Shown here: one piece after another, positions 45,620 to 55,094 of the stretch
How the letters are laid out: the number at the start of each line of letters is the position of its first letter
How positions within the stretch are numbered: position 1 is the stretch's first letter
DNA from: UBA10649 sp963700745
GTDB taxonomy: Bacteria > Actinomycetota > Actinomycetes > S36-B12
DNA: 64,000 bases
Assembly (NCBI GenBank): GCA_963700745.1
Contig: CAVOYT010000012.1
Span: 62,001-126,000 of the forward strand
Reading direction: 5' to 3'
The notes under the pieces: generated by a model
Database searches by the model: none
What the model saw: the letters and a program-made list of their open reading frames with translations, nothing else
What the model was told of the DNA's origin: nothing
Translations under genes and position numbers: made by a program

Positions 45620-46291
45620 ATGCTCTGGACGGGATTCGCGGCCCTGACCTGGGTGGTGATCGCGCAGCCGGCGGCCCTCACGTCGCTGGATCTTCGAATC
45701 GACACCGCGATCCATGGGCTCGCGCTGACGACTGCGTGGGCGGTTGATGTCGCCCTCGTTCTCGAGGTCATCGGCGGGGTGCCCGTCAGTATCGCGGTCG
45801 TCACGATCGTGGCAGTCCTGCTGATCGCCTCAGCCGGCCGGCACCACTCCCGAGCGGTGCGGATCTACGCGGCCACGTTCCTCGTGCTGAGCGCCGCCGG
45901 TGGTGCGCTCCTGAACACCGCCGTGAAGGCCGGCGTGGACCGCGCCCGCCCACCGTGGAATGGGCTGTGGTCCTTGGAGGAGTCGCCGTCCTACCCCTCC
46001 GGTCACTCGCAGGCCGGGTTCACCGTCTGGGTGGCGCTTGCCCTCGTCTCACTCGCAGTGCTGACCGGCCGGATGCGCTGGCTCGTCGCCCTCCCCCTTT
46101 TGCTCCTGGGTCCCGTGATCGGGCTCAGCCGAACGGTCCTCGGCGTGCACTGGCCAAGTGACGTCCTCGGCGGGTGGCTGCTGGGTTCGGCGTGGATGAC
46201 GGCCTGCGCGGCGCTCGTGCTCGTGCTCGCTGCACGCCAGCGTGCTCAGCACGTCCCTGGGCAAGAAGGAAACCCCGAGCGACCGGCCTGA
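45620..46291 (+). CDS. PAP2 family phosphatase
   Basis: A 223-residue membrane protein with six helices and the full phosphatidate-phosphatase triad: KAGVDRARP, then SYPSGHSQAG, then SRTVLGVHWPSD. It removes phosphate from lipid or undecaprenyl-diphosphate-type substrates on the outer face of the membrane. The ATG at 45620 is the first in-frame start, 53 bases after the previous gene. An unrelated PAP2-type gene lies at 23 kb. Confidence 0.9.
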   Translation: MLWTGFAALTWVVIAQPAALTSLDLRIDTAIHGLALTTAWAVDVALVLEVIGGVPVSIAVVTIVAVLLIASAGRHHSRAVRIYAATFLVLSAAGGALLNTAVKAGVDRARPPWNGLWSLEESPSYPSGHSQAGFTVWVALALVSLAVLTGRMRWLVALPLLLLGPVIGLSRTVLGVHWPSDVLGGWLLGSAWMTACAALVLVLAARQRAQHVPGQEGNPERPA

Positions 46292-46382
46292 GCGACCGGC
46301 CTGAGCCAGCGGCCCTCCCGGCGGTGGGGTGCCCGGCCCCGGGTGTGACAGGCTGGGACGACAATGCAGCAGGAGGTCACAC

Positions 46383-48083
46383 GTGCCCGACCTTGACTCT
46401 CGTCCGTGGCTCGCGCAGTACGCGCCGGGCGTGCCGGCCGACATCGACGCGACCGACGAGACGCTGTGCGATCTGCTGGACAGCGCCGTGGCCCGGTTCG
46501 CCGACCACGTGGCGCTGGACTTCTACGGGAAGACGACCAGCTATGCGGAGCTCGGCGACGAGGTCGACCGTGCCGCCGAGGTGCTGCGATCCCATGGTGT
46601 CGGGGCGGGCGACCGGGTGGCGTTGGTTCTGCCGAACTGCCCGCAGCACGTGGTGGCGTTCTACGCGGTGCTGCGGCTCGGTGCGATCGTCGTCGAGCAC
46701 AACCCGCTCTACACCGCCGACGAGCTGACCACGCAGTTCGCCGACCACGGAGCCCGCCTCGCGGTCGCGTGGGACAAGACCGTGCCCACCCTGCTGACCC
46801 TGAAGGCCGCCACGAACGTGGAGACCATCCTCGCCGTGGACCTGACGCGGGAGCTCCCGCTCGCCAAGCGGGTGGCCCTGCGCATGCCGGTCGCCCGTGC
46901 GCGTTCGACGCGGGCCGCCATGACCGAGCGGGTTGCGGGGATCCCCTCCTGGGATGCCGCCGTGTCCAAGGCCACGAGGCTGGCCGGTGCCCATCCGCGT
47001 CCGGATGCCGACGACATCGCGGCCCTGCAGTACACCGGGGGTACCACGGGCACCCCGAAGGGTGCGATGCTCAGTCACCGCAACCTCCGAGCGAATGCAG
47101 CTCAGGGCCGCGCATGGGTGCCGGGCCTTGCCGACGGCGACGAGGTGATCTACGCACTCCTCCCGATCTTCCACGCCTACGGCCTGACGTTGTGCCTCAC
47201 CTTCGCGATCAGCATCGGCGCGACCCTGGTGCTCTTCCCGCGCTTCGACGCCGACCAGACTCTTGAGGCCATGGAGCGGCGTCCGGCGACGTTCCTTCCC
47301 GGGGTACCGCCGATGTACCAGGCGCTGGCCAACGCGGCGGTCGCGCAGGACGTCGACCTTCGGAGCATCCGCTTCGCCATCTCGGGTGCGATGTCGCTGC
47401 CGACGAATGTGGTCGACCACTGGGAGGCGGTGACCGGCGGCCTGCTCGTGGAGGGCTACGGCATGACCGAGACCTCACCGGTCAGCGTCGGCAACCCGAT
47501 CGCCCCCACCCGCCGCCCCGGCACGATCGGCGTGCCGTTCCCGTCGACGGAGGTCCGCATCATCGATCCGCTCGACCCGACCGCCGAGCACGAGCCCGGC
47601 GACCCGGGCGAGTTGCTCGTCCGCGGACCCCAGGTGTTCCGGGGCTACTGGAATCGACCGGAGGACACCGCAAGCGTCCTGTCCCCCGACGGCTGGATGC
47701 GGACCGGCGACATCGTCACCATGGACGACGACGGCTTCATCACGGTCATCGACCGGATCAAGGAGCTCATCATCACCGGGGGCTTCAACGTCTACCCGTC
47801 ACAGGTCGAGGACGCACTCCGCCTCGTCCCCGGCGTCGTCGATGCCGCCGCTGTCGGGCTGCCAGACGGATCGGGCGGCGAACGCGTGGTGGCCGCCATC
47901 GTCGTCGAGGAGGGACTGCACCTGGATCCGGAGGACGTGCGCAACGCCACCCGCGAGCATCTCACCGGCTACAAGGTCCCGCGGCAGGTCTTCATCGTCG
48001 ACGAACTGCCGAGGTCGCTGATCGGCAAGGTGCTCCATCGGCACGTGCGCGAGCAGTTGCTCGAGCATCCTGACCAGCGCTAG
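46383..48083 (+). CDS. Long-chain fatty-acid--CoA ligase (AMP-binding)
   Basis: A 566-residue acyl-adenylate ligase. The P-loop is QYTGGTTGTPKGAM, the adenine motif VEGYGMTETSPV, and the hinge and C-terminal domain motifs DGWMRTGDIVTMDDDGF and GFNVYPSQVEDAL, with a catalytic Lys in LIGKVLHR. It activates fatty acids with ATP and CoA. GTG start at 46383, behind AGGAGG. The MFS gene follows after 19 bases. Confidence 0.92.
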   Translation: MPDLDSRPWLAQYAPGVPADIDATDETLCDLLDSAVARFADHVALDFYGKTTSYAELGDEVDRAAEVLRSHGVGAGDRVALVLPNCPQHVVAFYAVLRLGAIVVEHNPLYTADELTTQFADHGARLAVAWDKTVPTLLTLKAATNVETILAVDLTRELPLAKRVALRMPVARARSTRAAMTERVAGIPSWDAAVSKATRLAGAHPRPDADDIAALQYTGGTTGTPKGAMLSHRNLRANAAQGRAWVPGLADGDEVIYALLPIFHAYGLTLCLTFAISIGATLVLFPRFDADQTLEAMERRPATFLPGVPPMYQALANAAVAQDVDLRSIRFAISGAMSLPTNVVDHWEAVTGGLLVEGYGMTETSPVSVGNPIAPTRRPGTIGVPFPSTEVRIIDPLDPTAEHEPGDPGELLVRGPQVFRGYWNRPEDTASVLSPDGWMRTGDIVTMDDDGFITVIDRIKELIITGGFNVYPSQVEDALRLVPGVVDAAAVGLPDGSGGERVVAAIVVEEGLHLDPEDVRNATREHLTGYKVPRQVFIVDELPRSLIGKVLHRHVREQLLEHPDQR

Positions 48084-48102
48084 ACCCACGAGAGGCCTCT
48101 GA

Positions 48103-49368
48103 GTGCCACGACCGGCGGACGATCGCGTCGACGTTCCCCGCTGGCGCAGCCGCACCTTCGCCTCACTCGTCAACCGGAACTACCGGACGTTCTTCGTCGG
48201 CCAGGCGGTGTCGCTGACCGGCACGTGGATGCAGTCGGTGGCGCTGGCGTGGCTGATCCTGCAACTGACGGGTTCGGCGACGTGGCTGGGCATCGCCATC
48301 GCCCTGCAGACGCTTCCGGTTCTGCTCCTCGCCCCGTATGGCGGGCTGCTCGTTGATCGCCTCGACAAGCGGCGGCTCCTCATCACTATGCAGACGGTGG
48401 CCACGGCGCAGGCCCTGACCCTCGGGCTGCTCACCGTCACCGGTCACATCACGATGGCCTGGGTCCTCACCCTGTCGGTCCTCCTCGGCCTCATCAATGC
48501 CATCGACAACCCGGGGCGTCAGGCCTTCGTGCGGGAGATGGTCCCCCCGGAACTGGTTCGCAACGCGGTCAGCCTCAACGCGGTGCTGGTCAACGTGGCT
48601 CGGGCGGTGGGGCCGGCCGCGGCGGGCGTGCTCATCGCGGTCGTCGGCGTGGGTGTCTGCTTCCTCGTCAACGCCGCCAGCTTCGTGGCCGCCATCGGCG
48701 CCTACCTGCTCATGGACCGCGCGACGCTGACGCCCACCGCGCCGGTGGTCCGGGGCCCGGGACAGCTACGGGATGGTTTGCGCTACGTGCGCAGGAGCCC
48801 GCTCCTCCTCGTCCCACTGCTGATGATGGCTCTCGTGGGCACCCTGACCTACGAGTTCCAGGTGGTCCTTCCGGCTTTCGCCCTCCAGACATTCGCGGGT
48901 TCCGCGAGCAGTCTGGGGTTCATGGTGTCAGCCATGGGACTGGGCGCGGTGGTGGGCGGCCTGCTCAGCGCCAGTCGTCACACGACCGGCATCCGGGCGA
49001 TCACCATCGCCTCGGTGGCCTTCGGCCTCACGACCGCGGTCACCGCCTTCGCGCCGAGCGTCGGTGTCGCATCCGCCTGCCTGGTGGCCGTGGGGGCGAC
49101 CAGCATCTGGTTCCTCTCCACCGGCAATGCCACCCTCCAGATGGCCGCGGCCCCGGAGATGCGTGGCCGGGTCATGTCCCTGTGGACCGTGGCTTTCATC
49201 GGCAGCACCGCGGTGGGAGGACCGCTCATGGGACTGGTCGCGGAGCAGGCCGGGCCGCGATGGGCCCTGGCGGTGGGCGCGCTCGCCGCGCTAGCAGCCG
49301 CAGGGATCGGTGCGATCGTCATCAGGGGACGCGGGACCAAGGGCGCCGCGCTGCTCGTGGACACCTGA
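48103..49368 (+). CDS. MFS transporter (EntS-like)
   Basis: A 421-residue 12-helix major facilitator of the MFS_3/EntS class: RNYRTFFVGQAVSLTGTWMQ at the first helix, and the loop RLDKRRLLI after helix 2. Such transporters export siderophores, drugs or other small molecules. It may be co-transcribed with the acyl-CoA ligase. GTG start. Confidence 0.87.
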   Translation: MPRPADDRVDVPRWRSRTFASLVNRNYRTFFVGQAVSLTGTWMQSVALAWLILQLTGSATWLGIAIALQTLPVLLLAPYGGLLVDRLDKRRLLITMQTVATAQALTLGLLTVTGHITMAWVLTLSVLLGLINAIDNPGRQAFVREMVPPELVRNAVSLNAVLVNVARAVGPAAAGVLIAVVGVGVCFLVNAASFVAAIGAYLLMDRATLTPTAPVVRGPGQLRDGLRYVRRSPLLLVPLLMMALVGTLTYEFQVVLPAFALQTFAGSASSLGFMVSAMGLGAVVGGLLSASRHTTGIRAITIASVAFGLTTAVTAFAPSVGVASACLVAVGATSIWFLSTGNATLQMAAAPEMRGRVMSLWTVAFIGSTAVGGPLMGLVAEQAGPRWALAVGALAALAAAGIGAIVIRGRGTKGAALLVDT

Positions 49369-49433
49369 TTTCACCTGCCGCGAACCTTTCCACCCCCATC
49401 GGCAGCGCCGTCACCCCGTACGCTCGAGAGGCC

Positions 49434-50441
49434 ATGGACCCCCGCATCAGAAGACTGCTCCCCGCAATCGCGGGCGCGATCGTCGCCAGCACCCTCACGA
49501 TCGCAGGTGGCTCCCCTCCCGCTGCTGCCGAGCCCGGGCCGTCCTTGGTGTTCGCGACGTGGAACGTGTGCAAGACCCAGTGCCCCTCACCGGCGCCCTC
49601 GTGGGCGGTCCGGCGCAGCCGCGTGGCCCTGACGATCAACGAATCAGGTGCCGACATCATCGCCGTCACGGAGGCAACCCAGTGGCCCTTCCGCTCCCGC
49701 ACGCAGTGGCAGGACATCCAGCTGATCACCCGGCCCGGAGGGTACGCGTCTCCGGTCATTCAAACCGATGTGTGCAAACGGCTCGGCTGCACCTACGGCC
49801 CGCGGCTGCTGATCCGCTCGGACACCGTCGAGCAGTTGAGCTTCGGCCGCCTCGCCAGCGCGGGCACAACCCGGCTGGACCGGATCGCACCCGGTCTCCG
49901 TTTCGATGCCGACCGTCAGGTGACGTGGGCCTTCCTCCAGGGCAAGGGCGGAACCGGGCCGTTCCTGGCGATGAGTGTGCACCTGACCAACGACAAGTCG
50001 GCCGCCGGAGAGCAACATCGGGTGGAGTTCGGGCGCGCCGCCACGCCTTGGGCCCAGGCGCTCGCCGCGCGGCGCGGCCTTGCCGGCGTCCCGATCATCT
50101 TGATGGGTGACCTGAACTCCATCGACGTCCGCCAGCCGGAGGGCGTGCAGCAGGTACTGCGCAGCGCCGGGTGGGTTGATGCGATCGATGCGCCGGAGCG
50201 ACTGAACGTCGACATCAACTCGATCAACTACTCGCCGCTGCACCCCTCCGGGTGGAGCACGATGCCCATCCGGCACCCCCGTCGACTGGCCAGCCGCATC
50301 GACTACATCCTGTCCCTGGGCCCCGTGCAGCCACTCCGGTACGAGGTCGTCGCCCATCTGAATCCCGACGGCTCCTACGACCAGCGCTACCAGGGCAGCG
50401 ATCACCTGATGGTGACGGCGAGGCTCGCCTTCACCGGGTAG
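49434..50441 (+). CDS. Secreted endonuclease/exonuclease/phosphatase family protein
   Basis: A 335-residue protein with a signal peptide (residues 1-31) followed by an EEP domain: FATWNVCKTQCPSPAPSW, EATQWP in the position of the metal Glu, IILMGDLNSIDV and the final GSDHLMVTARL. The motifs for divalent metal and catalysis are all present. It may hydrolyse nucleic acid, sphingolipid or inositol phosphate substrates outside the cell. The start is the only ATG with a signal sequence behind it. Confidence 0.86.
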   Translation: MDPRIRRLLPAIAGAIVASTLTIAGGSPPAAAEPGPSLVFATWNVCKTQCPSPAPSWAVRRSRVALTINESGADIIAVTEATQWPFRSRTQWQDIQLITRPGGYASPVIQTDVCKRLGCTYGPRLLIRSDTVEQLSFGRLASAGTTRLDRIAPGLRFDADRQVTWAFLQGKGGTGPFLAMSVHLTNDKSAAGEQHRVEFGRAATPWAQALAARRGLAGVPIILMGDLNSIDVRQPEGVQQVLRSAGWVDAIDAPERLNVDINSINYSPLHPSGWSTMPIRHPRRLASRIDYILSLGPVQPLRYEVVAHLNPDGSYDQRYQGSDHLMVTARLAFTG

Positions 50442-50474
50442 CTATGGCTATCGCTGGGCGCTATGGCGCTTGGG

Positions 50475-52018
50475 TCATCCGACTGGCACGCGCGCGAACG
50501 GGCAGGCACTGTCGCGCTTCGGAAGTCGGCGAGTCAGCACGTAGTCGGTCACGGGCTCGTTGACGCACCGCGACTGGGTCGCCATCCACGTGACGTGCTG
50601 GGCACTGTCATAAGTGACCATCACCGCGCCGTCGAACACGTTGGCTGCCCTCCGCGCCCCCAGCCACGGTGTACGCGGGTCGGCGACCGAGTTGACCACG
50701 ACGGGTGGAGTGCGCAGAGCGATCGACGGTGTCGCTCGCAGCGGCCTTCCCAGGTCCTCCGAAATGCCTGCGCACGTGGCCCCTTCATCGACCGCCAACC
50801 AGCCGGCCGCCAGGCCCCCGACGTCCGCCGCCTGCTGCGCGATGGTCGCCACGTCCCCTGCCCCCAGCCTCCCGGTGAGGTCGACGCAGTTCACGAACGG
50901 AAGCAGCGGGTCATACTTCAGGGCATCCTCCGGGATGCGTCATCCGGGGTCATCGCGTTCGCGAGGCGCTCAGCCGCGCGAGCCCGACGTGCGGGGACTT
51001 CGTCGAACAGGGCGGTACGGGCCGTCCGAATCACATCGCGGATGTCCGGCCACCACGCCTGGAACGGCAGGTAGTCGAGGGTGTACTCAATGATGTCCCA
51101 ACGACTGATCGTCCTGCCATCGTCGACCGCGATCACCCTGCCGTCGAGGGCGGCCATGACACGTCGCTGCATCGTCTCCACCCGGGGAGACAGCCACGCA
51201 TTGAATCGTGCACGACCGGTCGCCGAGGCCCAGAATTGCTCGCGGGCGTAGGAGGGCACGGTGCTGAGGGGGTCGATGGCCCCGTCGAGCACCATCGCTC
51301 GCACCCGCCCGGGAAACCGCTGGGCATAGGCCCGCCCCACCGTCGTGCCATAGCTCATGCCCCAGAAGGTCAGCTGTCGTTCCCCTGTCGCGGCGCGGAT
51401 GGCATCAAGGTCCCTGATCACGTACCAGGTGGAAAGGAAGGGCGCCACGTCGCCGTTCACGGCGAGGCAATCGGCATTGCGGGCAGCGGTGGCCTCGACG
51501 TTGGCGGTCGCGAAGCTCGCCCAGTCGACCGGGCCCGTGACCGGCGGAACCACGGGCTGCGCAGTCCCACACGCGACCAACTCTGGCTCGGAGGCTGCCA
51601 CGCCGCGCGGGTCCCACGTGAGGATGTCGAATCGCTCCCGAACGGCGCGCGGAAGGTCCCGCGCCACGAACCTCAGCTCGTCGACTCCGGATCCCCCGGG
51701 CCCCCCAGGATTGAACACCAGCACCCCGATCCGGTCCGAAGCCGTTCCGGTGGAGGGGATGCGGGCGAGTGCGAGGCTGATCCTCCTGCCGTCGGGGTCG
51801 GCCCAGTCCAGCGGGACGTCAAGTCGAGCGCACTCGGTACCTCGAAGTTGTCTGCCCTCGCACTCGCCCCACGACAGGGAGGTAGGCCCGTCGCCGGTCC
51901 GCTCTACGGCCTGACCCGACGGCGCCACGACGACGCCGACAAGCAGCGCGCCGACGAGGACCGCCGCGACGCGTCGCCACCCCGATGGACGGGCCGATGA
52001 CGCTGGTCGGTCATGCAT
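50475..52018 (-). CDS. Secreted alpha/beta hydrolase, tripeptidyl-aminopeptidase type (one frameshift)
   Basis: Signal peptide (ending about residue 37), then the TAP core: VFNPGGPGGSGVDELR, WDPRGVAAS, nucleophile WGMSYGTTVGRAYAQRFP. The C-terminal TAP-like domain (NSVADPRTPWLGARRAANVF; CVNEPVTDYVL) is in another frame; a shift near 50925 joins MTPD to EDALKYDPLLPF. Repaired length is about 514 residues. These exoenzymes release short peptides from protein N-termini. The catalytic Asp and His lie in SVADP and SAQHV. Confidence 0.83.
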
Positions 52019-52160
52019 GAGACAGGTATGCGTCGATGGAGATCATCTTCTCGTCCACACGTTGGGACGGTAACGCATCGATGGCCTCAGGCAGGGAAGC
52101 GCCATCGCATGCGCAGTCAGACAGGCAGTCGATGCTCCGGGCCCGCGTGGGACGTCCGGG

Positions 52161-52739
52161 TCAGCAGCCCGTGCCGCGACCGAAGTTCTGCACCCAGTAC
52201 GTGCGGTAGGTGCTGCCCACGTTGGCGGCGAAGCCGAAGCCGACATGGCGCAGATCCCGGTCGATCAGGTTCTCATAGTGGTGTGGGGACTCGATCCACG
52301 CCGTCATCACCTGCTCGATGGACGCCTGCCCTGCCGCGATGTTCTCGGCGGCCTGGCGGAACCGATAGCCCTGGCTGCGCATACGGTCCCACGGTTGCGT
52401 GCCGTCGGGTCCGACGTGGCCGTAGTAGTCCTGCGACGCCATGACCATCGCGTATTCCTGTGCGGAGCGCCGCAGTGCCGGGCAGGGGCGCACCGGTGGG
52501 ACCCCTACCGCCTTCCGGATGCCGTTGACCCGATTCAGCATCTCCCGTCGCCAGCCCGCTGGCAGGCCGGACGCCCCCACCACCACTCCGGACGCGTTCG
52601 TCCGCGTGTCGTGATGCGCGGGCTCCGCGGCCGCCACAGCCGTTCCTGATATCGCGGTAGTTGCGAGCAGAGTCACGACCACGAGACCGACTGCGGCCCG
52701 AAAACGCGCGCGTGCAAGGGGGGAAGAGTTGGGGGGCAT
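52161..52739 (-). CDS. Secreted CAP/SCP-domain protein
   Basis: A 192-residue protein: signal peptide (AAVGLVVVTLLATTAISGTAVA), then a CAP domain with the motifs RREMLNRVNGIRKAVG, SAQEYAMVMASQDYYGHVGP and the AENIAAGQASIEQVMTAWIESPHH region, closing with THWVQNFG-type TYWVQNFGRGTGC. The conserved His and Glu of bacterial CAP proteins are present. Its function is probably envelope- or lipid-related. The ATG at 52739 is preferred over 52784, since the signal peptide then begins directly. Confidence 0.86.
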   Translation of the reverse strand: MPPNSSPLARARFRAAVGLVVVTLLATTAISGTAVAAAEPAHHDTRTNASGVVVGASGLPAGWRREMLNRVNGIRKAVGVPPVRPCPALRRSAQEYAMVMASQDYYGHVGPDGTQPWDRMRSQGYRFRQAAENIAAGQASIEQVMTAWIESPHHYENLIDRDLRHVGFGFAANVGSTYRTYWVQNFGRGTGC

Positions 52740-52867
52740 GTCGACGATGATGTCCGCGGACGGGAACGCTGCAAGCGCGATCACGGCGTGGCACGGCGGC
52801 CTTTACCGACACTTAACCGGGGCATAACCGCGCTCCTCACGGGGCAAAATCCCGGCTAGCCCTCGCG

Positions 52868-53721
52868 TCAGGTGGGAAGCGCCTCCACCCTCAACTCATA
52901 GTTGAGGGTGCTCGTGTCGCCCGGAGCGAGGAGTACCGCGCCGTCGGCGACGTTGCCTGCCTCGATGCAAACGAACTCACGCCAGTGCTCCGGTCCGATG
53001 TCAGCAGCCTTCGGTTCGGCCGCTCGTGCTCCGCCCGGATTCCACACGATCGTGCTGCGCGATCCCAACTTTCGGACGACGAGCATCCGTCCGAGCACCG
53101 GGTCGACCACGCGGATCTCGCCCGTTGACCGGTAGACGCGATCAACCTCCGACTCGAACCGGATCGGTCCCGCCTGAACCGGGAGCGGGTCGACGGTCCG
53201 GCCGCCTGGTCGACATACTCCGCTCCGTCCAGACCCAGCACCGTCACTTCAGTGACGTCGCCCACCGCCAGGTAGGTATGCAGGCGTCTTCGTACGTGAA
53301 GGGTTCCTCGCCCGTGTTGCGGACCGTCAGCGCGAGCGTGAGGTGCTCTCCCGCGGACACGGAATAGCGGACCTCGTATGGATGAGGGAAACTCCGCGCT
53401 CGTCACGTGATTCGAGTCCAGCGCGAACTCCGCGGTGGCCCGGTCCGATGCGCATTCGAGGGACGCCAGTCGCCAGTCAGACAGGCGGCCGAACCCGTGC
53501 GACGGGGTCATCCCGCCGGTGCGTCCCGAGCCGAACCACGGGAAGATGATCGGCACGCCACCGCGGATCGCGGCCGACGACTCGAGCCTCGCCCGCGGGC
53601 TGAGCCAGAGGACCGGTTCGCTTCCCGTCGGGGTCCAGTCCACGACGTGCGCGCCGTGGACGTACGCCCGGCACGAGCACGTGGAAGAGGACAGGTCGTG
53701 GGGCACGGGCAACGGGGCCAT
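52868..53721 (-). CDS. D-hexose-6-phosphate mutarotase (three frameshifts)
   Basis: An aldose-1-epimerase-like protein (YeaD type). Recognisable parts: AYVHGAHVVDWTPTGSEPVL, AIRGGVPIIFPWFGSG, SHGFGRLSDWRL, LHTYLAVGDVTEVTVLGLDG, VVWNP-type IVWNPGG and EHWREFVCIEAGNV. They lie in different frames. Reading one T less near 53388, one C more near 53285 and a shift near 53200 restores a continuous protein of about 284 residues. It interconverts anomers of glucose 6-phosphate-like sugars. Confidence 0.8.
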
Positions 53722-53785
53722 GCAGTGACCCTACGCACCTACAACACGTTGTCGCCCGCGTCAGGCTGTAGAGGATGATCTCCGC

Positions 53786-54076
53786 ATGGAGTTCACCTTC
53801 GACGCGCCCCTGTGGCGGTGGCAGGGCGAGGCGGCATGGCATTTCATCGCGCTACCGGAGGAGGTGACCGACGAGATCGAGGACAGCCCCACCGCGCGCG
53901 GCGGCTTTGGCTCCGTGCGCGTCACCGTGCGGGTCGGCGCCACCTCGTGGTCGACATCGGTGTTCCCGGACAAGTCTCGCGGCACGTTCATCCTGCCCGT
54001 CAAGAAGCAGGTACGGCAGCGTGAGGAACTTGCCGAGGGTGACGTGCTGCACGTGCACCTTTCGACCGTGGACTAG
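53786..54076 (+). CDS. DUF1905 domain protein
   Basis: A 96-residue protein that is a single DUF1905 domain: MEFTFDAPLWRWQGEAAWHF, ARGGFGSVRVTVRVGATSW, then FPDKSRGTFILPVKKQVRQRE. These small beta-barrels are often fused to YdeI/OmpD-like parts; this one is stand-alone. Function unknown. Its stop overlaps that of the convergent ohrR-like gene by four bases. Confidence 0.87.
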   Translation: MEFTFDAPLWRWQGEAAWHFIALPEEVTDEIEDSPTARGGFGSVRVTVRVGATSWSTSVFPDKSRGTFILPVKKQVRQREELAEGDVLHVHLSTVD

Positions 54077-54555
54077 GAGACCTGCTCCGAGGCCGGGACT
54101 CCGCCGAGGGCCGAATCAACCCGGGCCACCAACGCCTCGAGATGCTCGCGCGTGGACCAGTAGTCGTCCGCGGTGCCGGCGATGCAACCACCGATCTTGG
54201 ACGGCACGTCCTTCGCCTTGCGACGCAATGACCTTCCGGCCGCGGTCAACGACACCACGACCGACCGCTCGTCCACCCGGGAGCGGGAACGGCTCACCAG
54301 TCCGGCAGCTTCCAACCTCTTCAGCAGCGGGGAGAGCGTGCCGCTGTCCAGGTGGAGGCGCTCCCCCAGCCGGCTCACCGTCAGCGGCTGCTCCTCCCAC
54401 AGCACGAGCATCACCAGGTACTGCGGGTACGTGAGCCCGAGCTCAGCGAGAACCGGCCGGTAGAGGTCGGTGATGCCGCGGTGCAGCCGGTAGACCAGGA
54501 AGCACAGCTGGTTGTCCAGCAGCAACTCCGGTTCGGCCGCCCGGGCGGCACTCAT
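54073..54555 (-). CDS. OhrR-like MarR family regulator
   Basis: A 160-residue winged-helix protein. LLLDNQLCFLVYRLHRGI carries a Cys at residue 18, the position of the peroxide-sensing Cys15 of B. subtilis OhrR, followed by LTYPQYLVMLVLWE and the wing VDERSVVVSL. OhrR represses peroxidase genes until the Cys is oxidised. It overlaps the end of the glutathione-peroxidase gene by four bases (ATGA) and should control that operon through the palindrome in its promoter. Confidence 0.9.
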   Translation of the reverse strand: MSAARAAEPELLLDNQLCFLVYRLHRGITDLYRPVLAELGLTYPQYLVMLVLWEEQPLTVSRLGERLHLDSGTLSPLLKRLEAAGLVSRSRSRVDERSVVVSLTAAGRSLRRKAKDVPSKIGGCIAGTADDYWSTREHLEALVARVDSALGGVPASEQVS

Positions 54556-55052
54556 GACGCCGCCGGCTCCAGCATCGCCTCGATGTCCGGGCGCAGCTCC
54601 GCTGGCTCGGTGCGCGACCCGTACCGCTTGACCGTGGTGCCGTCGGGGGCGACGAGGAACTTGGTGAAGTTCCACTTCACCATCGAGCCCAGCATGCCGC
54701 CGGTGCGCTCCTTCAGGAACACGAAGACCGGATCGGTGCCGGAGCCGTTCACGTCGATCTTGGTCGACAGCGGGAAGTCCACGCCGTAGTTGATCTGGCA
54801 GAACTCCTCGATCGCGGCGTCGTCACCGGGCTCCTGGTGGGCGAACTGGTCGCACGGGAAGCCGAGGACGACAAGACCCTCGTCCTTGAACTGCTCGTGC
54901 AGCTCCTGGAGGCCCTGGTACTGAGGGGTGAAGCCACACTTGCTGGCCGTGTTGACGATCAGCACCGGCTTCCCGGCGTAGTCGGAGAGCGCGACCTCCT
55001 CACCGCGGTTGGTCGTGAAGGTCAGGTCGTAGAGGGTATTTGCATTTGCCAT
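54552..55052 (-). CDS. Glutathione peroxidase family protein (Cys type)
   Basis: A 166-residue thiol peroxidase. The peroxidatic Cys39 is in TASKCGFTPQY, the resolving Cys67 in GFPCDQFAHQEPG, and Trp/Asn in VKWNFTKFLV. Bacterial Cys-type members usually use thioredoxin. The ATG at 55052 has no ribosome site and stands three bases behind an operator palindrome, so the mRNA may be leaderless or nearly so. The ohrR-like gene follows with a four-base overlap. Confidence 0.91.
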   Translation of the reverse strand: MANANTLYDLTFTTNRGEEVALSDYAGKPVLIVNTASKCGFTPQYQGLQELHEQFKDEGLVVLGFPCDQFAHQEPGDDAAIEEFCQINYGVDFPLSTKIDVNGSGTDPVFVFLKERTGGMLGSMVKWNFTKFLVAPDGTTVKRYGSRTEPAELRPDIEAMLEPAAS

Positions 55053-55055
55053 AAC

Positions 55056-55073
55056 TAAATTGTGCACAATTTA
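55056..55073. promoter_or_regulatory. OhrR-like operator palindrome at the gpx start
   Basis: TAAATTGTGCACAATTTA is a perfect 18-bp palindrome, AT-rich in an otherwise GC-rich region. It contains the ATTGT/ACAAT half-sites typical of OhrR operators, and ends three bases upstream of the peroxidase ATG. The OhrR-like gene of the same operon is the probable ligand. Confidence 0.82.
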
Positions 55074-55094
55074 ATCATGGAAGGCAAATCCGCA

